Below, piece by piece: positions 52,501-62,085 of a DNA stretch of 64,000 nucleotides. Location: positions 23,448,863 to 23,512,862 of the forward strand of contig OX344761.1 in NCBI GenBank assembly GCA_947034895.1, in the 5' to 3' direction. The notes beneath the pieces are model-generated. The model made no database searches. It saw nothing but the letters and a program-made list of their open reading frames with translations, and was not told where the DNA came from. Position 1 is the first letter of the stretch, and each line of letters starts with the position of its first letter. The translations under genes and the position numbers were made by a program. This DNA comes from Rhytidiadelphus loreus. Lineage: Eukaryota > Streptophyta > Bryopsida > Hypnales > Hylocomiaceae.

Positions 52501-55255
52501 TCTTCCCCCCATTTTCAATCTTCAGAGAATGAGGATGTGGCACTCTCTCCCTAAGCTACAAAGGGCCCATCCTCTCTCAAGATTGAAAAGTTCTTTTTAG
52601 TTTCCTCTAGTAGACGTGAAGAATGAATGTGAAGATTGAGAAACCGTGACTTCAAATTGAGAAGCCATGATGGAGAATATGAACAAGATGTGTCCATTCT
52701 CATTCTTCATACGGTAGAAAAAGAAAGTCACTCCTCCTGACTCCTCTTTTTCACTCCACACCTTCTCATTTCTTCATAGAACTTTTCATCCTCAAAGATG
52801 CTGCACATGACAACCCCTAATGAACTAATTTTTCAATTCTCCCTTGGGAACCGATTGTTGCACCTTACATACCAACACTGCTCCACAATAGTAAGAGTTA
52901 TTCATAAAAGTGTGTGCCGAATGCGGGACCAAACACATGAGTTTGAGAAAAAAACACAGGACGAAACTCCTTGGAGCACCAAAACTGGGGTCTCACTGAT
53001 TGAATTTGGTGCTGTGTTTAGACTTTTGTACTATTCTTTGTTAAACCTTCCGCTTTGACACCAACACTGTTACGTTACGACCTTTACGACCTATACGATG
53101 AACTCTATGTTGCTACTCAAACAACTACTTGTCATCATTCTCCTGCAGGTCAACAAGTTATGCAAACAGTTGAATACGTCTACCCCAATGGAACTACGAT
53201 GCAAGTTTACCCCGCGGCGGGCGCAGCTACTGCAGGTTACCTTCAAGGCGCGACGACGGCAGGCCAATCTTTTCTTCCCGGAACGCCAACCCCCGCCGCC
53301 TATTCTCAAGCTCAAGTCACGTATCCTCCTGGAACGCCGACAACTCAAGCTTACCCACAAGGGACTATAGTGCAACAATATCCTCCTGGAACCACTACCG
53401 GCCAAGTCTTTCCTCAAGCTCAATCGTATCCGCTGGGAACCGCTTATCAACAAGGTGGCACCACCTTGCAAACCTATCCTCCCGGTACTACTACTACAAC
53501 ACAAACCCAACAACAACAACAACAACAACAACAAGCATGTCCTCCGGGCACGACGTCGTCGTCGACGTATCCTCCAGGAACCCCATCATCGCAATCCTAT
53601 CCTCAAGGAACCACCGCGACACAAGTGTATCCAGGTTCAAATACTGTTGCGCAACCTACAAATGCAGTCGCAAATGTGCAAACGTTTCCTCCGGGGACTT
53701 TTCCTCCCAGCACAACTGGTCAGGCTCAAGCAACTGTTGAGTATGGGTATCCCGTTAGTCAACAACCTCAAGAGCAACAACAACAACAACAACAGTATGT
53801 TTACGCAACTCAACAACCTTCACAAAATGGAACGGAGTATGTCTATGCTACGGAACAACCGGGGCAACAGGCCGCAGTGGATCAGTATGCTGCAACTGCT
53901 TATGCTACAGTTGATGCTGCTGGACAACCGACGACAGCTGATTATGGTTACACGACTGCAGCTCACAATGCAGCTCAAGAGTATGCGTATGCTGCTGCTG
54001 CAGCAGCTCAAGCCTATCATCAAGGCGCCGTGTATGTTGCACCTGTATCAGGCTTACCTCATCCACAACGCCCGGGGGAACCAGATTGCACTGTACGTTT
54101 TCAACCACCCACACTACAAAAAACATAATTACAGATGATTGATGGTTTTGTGTTAAATCTACTGCGTTATTTTAAACACAGTTGGGTCAATTTCAATGTT
54201 ATTATAAACACAATTCTGCTAAATCTGCAGCATAATTTTAAACACAGTTGTGTTAATTTGAGCCCACATTTAACACAAAACCATCATCTAGAATGTGTGG
54301 ATCTTCACTATTGTTCATGCTTAAACTCAACTATTCTACAACACATATGGTTTCAAAAAAACCCTGATCGATCACGTTGAAATTCTAAGTTAGATTATGA
54401 ATAGGATGATTTGCTTAGAATGTATTTTTAAGCAGTAAATTAAATTTCTTCAAGTTTAGAGCAAGTCAGACAAGCTCCACGATTCGTAATACATTCTTTC
54501 AATTGGTATAAGTGTAACTTCCTATGCAACCATGTATTATATGTGAAGTTTCTTTTTTATGGGATCAATTGCTTAAATGCATTTTAATTATTAGTATATT
54601 TGTGTTGCAATGCAGTTTTATATTAAAACTGGAGAATGCAGTTTTGGAGCTACTTGTAAATTCCATCACCCACCTGATCGAATTCCAACCGGCATTCCTA
54701 AACCATCAAGGAATCCATCAGGGGTAGTGAAGTTGAGTCTTGCAGGTCTCCCTAGAAGAGAGGTAAGCAGGTCTGATATACCAATTCTTATTAAGTTTTG
54801 GATACTACTTATCAATGTTTAATTGACAACTGAAATTCATGCTCAGTCTCCCATGTAGTTTATAAGTTTATTTTGCTAACATATTGGGTTTTTTTTCTTC
54901 TTTCAATTGCCATCACTGAATAATGGATTAAAAATTGTTGGTATAATAATAATTACAATTTTTTTAGTTCTTTGTACTAAAATCATTCTTTGTTATTGTG
55001 TGGTATTGTTGCTAGGGTGAGACACCTTGCACTTATTACATGAAGACAGGTGCATGTAAATTTGGACTAACATGTAAATATGATCACCCACCACCCCAAG
55101 AGATTATTGCAAGGGCAGTTGAAGCTGTTCGAGAAGGGATTTCTACTAATAATCAATATGATGCAAATATCCCAACAAGTGTTGTTGAAAGTCAAGAAGC
55201 CAGCCCATTACCTCCCGGCACTGATGTGCCTCCAATTACTGCAGCAGCAATGTAA
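43507..55255 (+). CDS. Five-finger CCCH zinc-finger RNA-binding protein (ZFN type) with expanded PPGT/polyQ linker, 11 exons
   Basis: Exons 43507-43729, 46455-46615, 46959-47027, 47926-48096, 49613-49650, 49807-49859, 51155-51246, 52169-52253, 53149-54092, 54616-54762 and 55016-55255 join in frame to 740 aa; all introns are GT-AG. Five C-x8-C-x5-C-x3-H fingers start at about residues 95, 150, 213, 611 and 666. This is the 3+2 layout of plant ZFN proteins, relatives of HUA1, which bind RNA or DNA. Fingers 2 and 4 straddle exon junctions just after the first Cys, and finger 3 is split by an intron. Residues about 240-600 form a low-complexity Tyr/Gln/Pro/Thr/Ala linker with many YPPGT units, two polyQ runs and an Ala run. 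The gene spans 11.7 kb because its introns are long, AT-rich and hold transposon remnants. The short N-terminus has a PPPPP run. The structure is intact with no premature stop. It is probably a nuclear or cytoplasmic mRNA-binding regulator; its target is unknown. Confidence 0.9.
48128..48932 (-). repeat. Dispersed repeat family, copy C (inverted, intronic)
   Basis: The reverse complement of this part of CCCH intron 4 aligns with the copies at 4424-5290 and 26600-27470. It includes TTTTAAATGCAAATCTCTTG, the GAAGTACTTCTACTT block and AATGAGAAAGTTATGGAGAT. Its 3' end (AAAGATCCTAT on the minus strand) lies about 30 bp from the donor of exon 4. It is non-coding. Confidence 0.7.
50698..50856. mobile_element. 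CACTA-like MITE in CCCH intron 6
   Basis: The element opens CACTACAAAAAAAC and continues AAGGTATAAATGACT. The reverse complement of its other end opens CACATTAATAAAAAGACAAGG and continues GTATATATGACT. The interior is built of short repeats of ATGACT/AGTCAT. The CACTACAA terminus is characteristic of En/Spm (CACTA) elements. It is about 159 bp with no coding capacity. A clean 3-bp target duplication is not evident. Confidence 0.65.
53149..54092 (+). repeat. Repeat-rich exon 9 of the CCCH gene
   Basis: This 944-nt exon encodes the linker. Repeated codon blocks for YPPGT, YPQGT and TYPPGTPSS recur through 53320-53720. There are CAA runs of about 9 codons (53507-53534) and 7 codons (53778-53796), and GCT/GCA runs near 53987-54008. 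It is much richer in G+C and CpG than the flanking introns and the other exons of the gene. Confidence 0.8.
54141..54285. repeat. Short element with perfect 18-bp terminal inverted repeats in CCCH intron 9
   Basis: GATGGTTTTGTGTTAAAT at 54141-54158 is the exact reverse complement of 54268-54285. Between them lie two tandem units of about 66 bp, each starting TAAATCT and containing TTTTAAACACAGTTG. Total length is 145 bp and it is non-coding. The termini plus internal tandem structure suggest a MITE-like non-autonomous transposon. Confidence 0.75.
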
Positions 55256-57611
55256 ACTAAATTAAATAGCAAACATAAACAAACATTTGATGGATGTATG
55301 TTATACTCTATTCGAAATCATGTTTTTTTTAATTTTTTTTTAATTTTTGAGGTGTGAGGATAAATTTACAAATGTACAAATAAGGGACTCGAAAAAAGTC
55401 TCTTCATGCAAATAACTTAGTTATGGTAATCATATTCCTTGTACTGTACTATCTCCAAATTACAAATGCCTAATTCACCTCACAACCTCACAAAGGAATC
55501 TTCTACTTATAATTGAGGTTAAATGAGTGTCATCCAAAATGTACTTTAGATTTGACAAGGAACTAACTGTACACAAATTGGGGCACAAATTAGAATCTAA
55601 CTGTAGTGCTAGACTCAAGCAATTGATGGACTTCAAAGAGGGCAAGTGATTGCTAAGGCTCAATCTTTTTTAAATGTAGCTCTATCAATTATAACGTCAT
55701 GCAAGTTTTAAACATTATCATCAAGTACAACAATAGAATAACATTAGCGTTATAAAAAGTGATTATCAACCTAAAGTAATCACAACCTCATAGATGTTCA
55801 ACATAAAAGGAGATTTGAGGCCTCTAAGAGACTATTTTGGGTTGTTCCCTATGCTATGAATTACAACATGGTAGCCAAATTATTAAATATTAAAAAAAAA
55901 TTAAAAGATTTTTTTAAATTAAAAAGAAAAAGAAGATAAATTAATAATATCTGATAAATGATAAATTAAATCAATTAAATCAATTAATATTATTTGACAT
56001 AGCAATCTCTCTGACACTCTTTCAAGAAACTCAAGAGCAAATCTAAATAAATACTATGAAAAAATCGAAAATGTTAAAGAACCAATAGCACAACAATTCT
56101 TAGGCATCATATTAGGTGATGCATCCATAATTATAATTAAAAATTAAAAACAAAAACAAATTCATTCTGTACATTGCAACAAAAAAGATCAATAGCTTGG
56201 ACAACATTTGTGGCAATGAGCACATATGCTTATAAATGAGCTCAAATCATAAATGCTTAAATCAAGGGCCATCCAAATAGAATCCATTGCTTGATCATTC
56301 TATGGACAAGTCTTGGGACAAGTTGTATCACCCTAGACACAAGGCCACTTCAATAAAGGATCATTATAAGAAACACTAGTCCTATTCTTTGTCACAATTG
56401 GAGTGATGTTGCTATTATCTACTAGAACTTTTGATGCACAAGTTCAATGAATATGAAAATTGTATTCGAGATGTCTAACTTAATGGTAATCAAATCCTTT
56501 ATTTCTTAAAAATTTAAAAAAATCATTTTATATTTAAAAGTCAATTTTGTTAATTTACCACACTTTGAGATTTAGAGGTTTTTACTATGTTTGGAGTACC
56601 CAAATTGAATGATCTAGACATTAGATGAGATCCGGGGGGGCTAGAGGGCTGTTTCAGGCTTGTTCCCAGCTCCGTTCTCCCCGGTCTCATTGAATGCTGG
56701 TGTCAGATATTTTTTTTTTTCAAAAAATGAAAAAATAATGAAAAATCCTCACAATGAAAAACAAAGTTAAAATTTATTTATTTATTTATTTTTATTTTTC
56801 AAAAAAAGTGACTTGGCAGTCTCTCGGCTAGATAGCGCAGCTTGCAAACTCCAAGTTCCGGCGGGTTTCAAGATGGGAACTTGCAGCCCTCCAAAGCATG
56901 TAATGGTTGAAATTTTGGTGGTCTATTTCCACACTAGGTGGACATATACCTACCAAGGGCATTTAAAAATATATTATTTTGTGTCTTCTAGGTCCATGCA
57001 AATAGGGCTCCCTTGCACAAGTACTTCTAAACATTGAAGATGGTATCAACTTCATTTTTTGGGTGAAATTTGATCACCATCAAGTCCTCACAAATGACCA
57101 ATTTTAAGTTTTTTGTTATTCGTGATTTTCTATTTATTATTGAGTTATACCTCATTGTTTCTATTTTTTGTGACAATATGTCTTTTTTTTTTTTTGATAA
57201 TATTGTTTTAGTATTTGCAATGATACTTTTAGTTGTCGATTTTTTCAATCAACGATTGTGATTATTCCACTACCTAGTATTCCTAGTACTTTAGGTCTAA
57301 AATCCAAATTTTGCCAAAACATAGGGTGTTTCTTGCAAAAAGTTTCTTAAATATTCTCTATATATAATCATAGCTACTCTTTTTCCTTGAAGTGAGCAAG
57401 GATGGACATACTAAACACCTTTACCACCTTGAAATGAACTCTGAGATGATCTTCAACAAATGAATGTGTTCCTAACAAATGAATGTGTTCCTTACAAATG
57501 AATCCAGTAACGCAAGGAATTTGTACAAAACACTAATAGTTTATGACATTGGAAATCAATGAGAATGTTTGGAATATTAACCCCTGTGTGCCGAAATGGC
57601 CTATTAATCCT
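55256..57611. other. Spacer downstream of the CCCH gene
   Basis: The CCCH 3' UTR is expected at the left end. The rest is AT-rich with no recognised gene. A short 19-bp-period tandem repeat lies at 57455-57504 (unit AACAAATGAATGTGTTCCT). Confidence 0.55.
57455..57504. repeat. 19-bp tandem repeat, about 2.6 copies
   Basis: AACAAATGAATGTGTTCCT at 57455 is followed directly by an identical copy at 57474 and a partial third copy. Non-coding. Confidence 0.8.
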
Positions 57612-57855
57612 TTGTCGTGTCACTTTGCATAGCTAATAGTTGGTATCGTAAACTACATTTACTAGAACATACACACATGCACATTGAAGCAAATCCACAT
57701 TGTCTACAATAAGGCATGAATGAACAATCATTCAATATATTATTCATTCATGCTTTATTGTAGACAATGTGGATTTGCTTCAATATGCATGTGTATATGT
57801 TGTAATAAAAGTAGTTTACGATACCAACTATTAACAATGCAAAGTGGCACGACAG
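57612..57855. repeat. MITE-like hairpin element with 113-bp arms
   Basis: The arms at 57612-57724 and 57743-57855 are reverse complements with a few mismatches. Shared blocks are TAGTTGGTATCGTAAACTAC, CATTGTCTACAATAA and CATGAATGAA; the ends are TTGTCGTGTCACTTTGCAT and its near complement. The loop is about 18 bp. It is non-coding and is the largest and best-preserved foldback element in the window. Confidence 0.85.
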
Positions 57856-58308
57856 AAAAGTTATACAAATGTCATTAAAAATGAACAAATGAAAACCTAA
57901 TGTATGTGGATGACAATATGATGGATGAAATGACATAGTTTTCATTCAATGGAATAACTAGGACAGAGCCTTTTGCAATGCAACAACACAAAGATGGTTT
58001 CATCAAGCAACAAGGTTTCATTGTGAAGATGTCATGCATTAGGGTTCAACAAGAACAATTGAAATGAAAAATAATGCTAATGAGAATAGGACAGATGAAT
58101 TCTTGACGTTGCACATTAAATTTGACATATTATAACAAGAATAATACCAAAAAAAACCATTCTCTTTTCAAAGAAAATCTACTCCTACCAGTAACAGAAT
58201 TCCACAAAATAAAGAACATGTTACATTGACGGAGGAATTCCACTTTCCCATACAAAGAATCAGTAGAGGTCAATGTAGCAGCAGGTCCAATGCTATGCAT
58301 CTCGGAAG
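57856..58308. other. Spacer without recognised features
   Basis: AT-rich sequence with short meaningless ORFs. It borders the weak candidate at 58309-58956. Confidence 0.45.
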
Positions 58309-58956
58309 TCAAAGGTGGCAAGCAGAAGATTGATGCTCAAATGACACCAATTTTTCAGTGCACTTGACTGTAACCAACGAAATGCAACAAGGAGAGAGAA
58401 GCCGAAATAAAGCTGTTTCGCAAATTTGACACACTGCACATTGAATAAAACGTCAAGATGCAGCAACCTGCCTGCACTTCTAGCCATCTACAACTGTATC
58501 CAGTCAATTATGTAATTTCAAATACGCAAGCAAACCACAAAACAGTACACTCGTGAATCGCCAAAGTACCACGGCACACTGCTCGTGCCACCCTTGCGTT
58601 TAAAGCATCGGGAGCATAGAAAGGACGCAAGTGAGGCCTACTCATATTTTAAGCATAAAAGAAGAGTCATAAAGGAGGGTTACTAGCAAGCAAAGCACGG
58701 AAAGCAAGAATCGTGTATGGTCTTCGGAAAGCACGGAAAACGGCTGCTGCGAAGAGAAACTTACTCAAGTGCAAGAAAAACGAGTGAGCATACGCGAAAT
58801 GGACATGAAAAATACTTGGATCAACTTACAGTACAATTTGAAATTGCATGATTGGGCCTTTGAATCCTCCGAAAACCCCAAGTAGCTGAACGAAAACTGT
58901 AGCGGCTGTCCATTGCAAGTGACGCAGTCGACCGAACAGTAATCAAGGGTGCTCAT
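58309..58956 (-). other. Weak two-exon gene candidate, unknown product
   Basis: An ATG at 58956 opens a frame (MSTLDYCSVDCVTCNG...) that reaches a strong donor (TACT|GTAAGT) after 58830. An acceptor (CAATGTGCAG) before 58433 continues it in frame to a TGA at 58309, giving 83 aa with many Cys. I recognise no domain, and the join is a choice among several acceptors. It could be a non-coding transcript or a decayed gene. Confidence 0.2.
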
Positions 58957-59529
58957 CAGGGCTTTTTTTTTTGGCTTTCTAGGGCCAGTTTGCACCAGGA
59001 AAAAAAATCTGGCTAAAAAAACACCTAAAAAAATGCCAAAAAACTTGGATGAAATCGCCAGAAAATTTCACATTAAAAAAAAACTTGGATGAAAATTGTC
59101 AAATTGACATGTAATATGTACTAATGTTATATTTTCTATCTGATATGTGGATGAATGTTGAAATTTGGAGCACCACTATAACATTTTAAATCGCCATTGT
59201 GGCTATTCTTAAAAAATGAAAATAAAAGCCCTGGTGCTCATTGCTCAAGCATGTGAAAATACGGCGAGATGTCAATTATTGAACCGTATCTGATCCATTT
59301 GATTTTGGAACTACATGTCTCCTGATTTCTGTATTACTAAAAGGAATAGAGGCCTAAAACGACATAAAATCGTGGTGCTAGCTGGAAATGCATCAGCTTC
59401 TCCACCCCTACTCGATACCAAGAATATAAGACGAAACTCAATTCGTAGTAATCATGGCTTAGAATTAGGGTTCAAATCATAACTCGTTCTTGGAAAATTC
59501 TCAGCATTGTTGCTCCAATTTGCGCATCG

Positions 59530-59788
59530 CGAATCACGCGATGGCACCCCACCCCCCCAATGTCCCATGCGCCTCTCCGGAGGAACCGTCAACCCTGCGA
59601 TGAATGACAACCGGCTTCTGTGTCCCACTCTCGCGGATGAACGCAGCGGCGTCCTCTTCAGCGGATCCTCCGATCTCGCCAATCAACACAATCCCTTCCA
59701 TCTGCGGATCATTCGCGAACTTCTCCAGACAATCTACAAAATTCGTCCCGTTGAAGGGATCACCCCCGAAGCTGATGCAAGTCGGCAT
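59530..59788 (-). pseudogene. Succinyl-CoA ligase alpha subunit fragment, frameshifted
   Basis: The alpha subunit of mitochondrial succinyl-CoA ligase makes ATP from succinyl-CoA in the TCA cycle. Here only about 80 codons remain. [36 protein letters not shown] and ESGTQKPVV are read in one frame from 59788. The expected continuation [15 protein letters not shown] lies in a neighbouring frame, and a G-run after MGH shifts it again before a stop. With two indels, and no upstream CoA-binding or downstream sequence, this is a dead fragment. A parent gene must exist elsewhere. Confidence 0.85.
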
Positions 59789-60434
59789 AATTTACACAAA
59801 AAATTCTCAAGTACACAATTTCTTAATTTTTATTATTATTTACGGCTATAAAGTAGATAGACAAGCAATTGTCAGAAGGCGAAAGGAGAAACAATGCACC
59901 CAAAAGAGGCAGTAACTGCCTCCTCCTAGTAATTCTCATGTACACAAACAATGCCTTCTCGAATTGCAACAAAAATTATTTACTTCAAAATTATTTACTT
60001 AAAACTAACACATGTATGACATGCTATAGGTTTGGGATAGCCTTTCGTTTCAAAAACACTATGCTAGGTGTATTGCAACAAAAACTATCGCATGTATGAA
60101 ATGCTATAAATTTTGATTGGCATTTTATTTCAAAAAAACTATAATAGGTAGTGCACGCCTTAAGTAACACCAAAACAAACACGTATCCACAATCCCATTT
60201 CCATTTCCCATTGTCCTCCCATTCCCATTGTCCAGCCCCTCGTAGTGAGTCTCATCTTCATCGAGCTTGATCTCTCCCTTTAGAACTACGCAGCACCACA
60301 GCATCTCCAGGTAGATACCTTGATGCCAGTCAGGTAGATTAATCTCAAACGGGGTTGCAGTTGTGAGTGCGTAGAGCATGTACTGCCCCACGCATTGGAG
60401 TTGTGTAAGACACCCGCAGAAGATAGACTTGACC
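59789..60434. other. Short spacer / MED15-like 3' UTR
   Basis: The region below 60434 is the expected 3' UTR of the MED15-like gene. I see nothing else coding here. Confidence 0.45.
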
Positions 60435-61459
60435 TTAAGCTGCACCTTGACGTCGCCTCTTGAACGTTTCCATGATATTCTTGATCTGTTTCTCAAAAGC
60501 CTCCACTTTGTCGATGTTGAATTCTTTTGGCACCCGCTCCTGCGGGACTCGCAGATAGGGAATCATCCGATGCAAAACGTCCTTATAGTGCTTGAGTTTC
60601 TGAAGTTGTTCGGCAGGCATGGGCTGAGCAATCACGAAAATATAACCCAATTCAATCAGATAATGGTGCCCAGGGGTTACTATAGTCAAAGTGTTCCAAT
60701 AGTTGTAGGTGATTATTATTAATATGGTTTAAGTGTCGACCTCTAGCTGGGCAAAAACAGTATCACCGACCAAGCCATCCTAAGTCTCATTCGTTTGGTG
60801 ACAGAAGTCTAGCACTTTCTTCAGACCAAGACAGATTAACTAAACAAGTCCATGTATCTGTGCGCGCTATCTGTGTAAACGGTTGGGCAAAGGGTTAAAA
60901 CCTGGTTGCTTCGGGCGGTCAGCATTCCATAGAGCTCAATCATATCCTCCAGATAGGCATATTTCAGCTCTTGAAGCTACAAACGAAACAGCAAAAAATT
61001 TAATATGACGCCAAATACAACAACAGCAACAGCAACTTCACAAAATTATCCCTTAGAAATACAAGCTTGAGTCCAACGCATTCTTGACCAGTAGATATTA
61101 ACACACCTTGAACCAGACTTCTTTCTTGTCGTCGTCAGGGCTCCGCGCTACACTCATCCCGTGAAATCCAGGTTCTACAAAATAAATGATCCAGTTCATC
61201 AAATTCTCATCGATCAGTAGTCTGCCCTAACTAATTAAAACAGAGTGCGAACGTCGGTTTCCTGTGGCGTCCCGTGAGAGCGCCCTCGTTGGAGACTTGA
61301 TTCGTCACAAACAGAGAACAAAAACTCCATATTCACAGACACCAAACTCCAAAAGCTCAAACTGCAAGAAACCTACGACGCCATCCCCAAAGCAAACCCC
61401 AACTCCCTGGACACCAATAACGATTGCGAGAGAGTCGACTTACTTGCAGCGTAGTCCAT
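60435..61459 (-). CDS. Small MED15-like protein, 4 exons
   Basis: Mediator subunit 15 links transcription activators to RNA polymerase II. Exons 61459-61444, 61174-61107, 60976-60902 and 60623-60435 join in frame to 115 aa; all introns are GT-AG, and the first coding exon has only 16 nt. The protein is largely helical: LQELKYAYLEDMIELYGML near residues 29-47, then PMPAEQLQKLKHYKDVLHRM, IPYLRVPQERVP and KVEAFEKQIKNIM. It ends in a basic KRRRQ tail. The pattern EQLxKLKxxKxxLxRMI.FLQV....EKQI is that of the conserved segment following the KIX domain of plant MED15. No KIX domain, Gln-rich middle or C-terminal region is present, so this is a short stand-alone form. It is head to head with alpha-COP. 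An alternative end by splicing at a weak GTGCAG after RRRQ cannot be excluded. Confidence 0.6.
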
Positions 61460-62085
61460 GTTGTGCAGCGAGATCGGAAGGTGGCGAAGAATGAAAACAA
61501 GAAGTGAGATGCACCGCTGGAACTCCGAAACGGGAGACAGAACAAAACTACAAGACCCAGAAGCAGAACAGACACTTGAGGTTCGCAATTTCCCTCTGCA
61601 ACACTAAGTTTCTGGAGGAAACCAAGAAAGTCTGTACAGACATTTAAGCTCGGAGAATCCTCACGAAAACTGTCTGACTGGACAGAAATACTACTGGAGA
61701 ACGGATGAAACTCTCAGACTGGATGAATGAAAACCTCTCATTGTGGGAACAGCCCAACCCTGGTTCTCGCAGTGCAAAGCCAGTCTCCGGTATGCTTGCT
61801 TGCTTGATCTTACACATACTGATTCAGGCTCCGCGGAGGAGCTCTCTCGGTGCTGCGATCGGGTTGTGAAACGCATGACTGTTGCGGTAGCAAATTTGCG
61901 GCAATCGATTTGGTGCAGCGGCGACGAAACGCGAGCTTGGAGCAGTCCTGCGAGGGGTTTTGTTCGTTTCTTTCTTTCTTCGCAGGGAATGGTTTTGTTG
62001 GAGAGTGTGTGTAGGCATTTCTGGTGTTGTATTGTTTTGGATCTCCCCCTTCTAGGTTGGGGAGAGATTTGAAATCTCCGGCGCA
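61460..62085. promoter_or_regulatory. Shared divergent promoter region, MED15-like / alpha-COP
   Basis: Only 626 bp separate the two start codons, which face away from each other. The region is GC-richer and CpG-containing compared with the deserts, and several spurious ORFs cross it on both strands. It must hold both 5' UTRs and core promoters. I do not pinpoint a TATA box or transcription start. Confidence 0.5.

Noticed and set aside
53091..53534. 147-codon minus-strand ORF over CCCH exon 9
   Set aside because: Antisense reading of repeat-rich coding sequence; polyLeu is the complement of the CAA run.
53455..54138. 227-codon ORF in another frame of CCCH exon 9
   Set aside because: Shadow frame of the repetitive linker (CAA runs read as Asn); the in-phase frame with flanking zinc fingers is the real one.
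60125..60496. 123-codon minus-strand ORF overlapping the MED15-like end
   Set aside because: Different frame from the conserved helices and lacking any recognised domain; probably 3' UTR.
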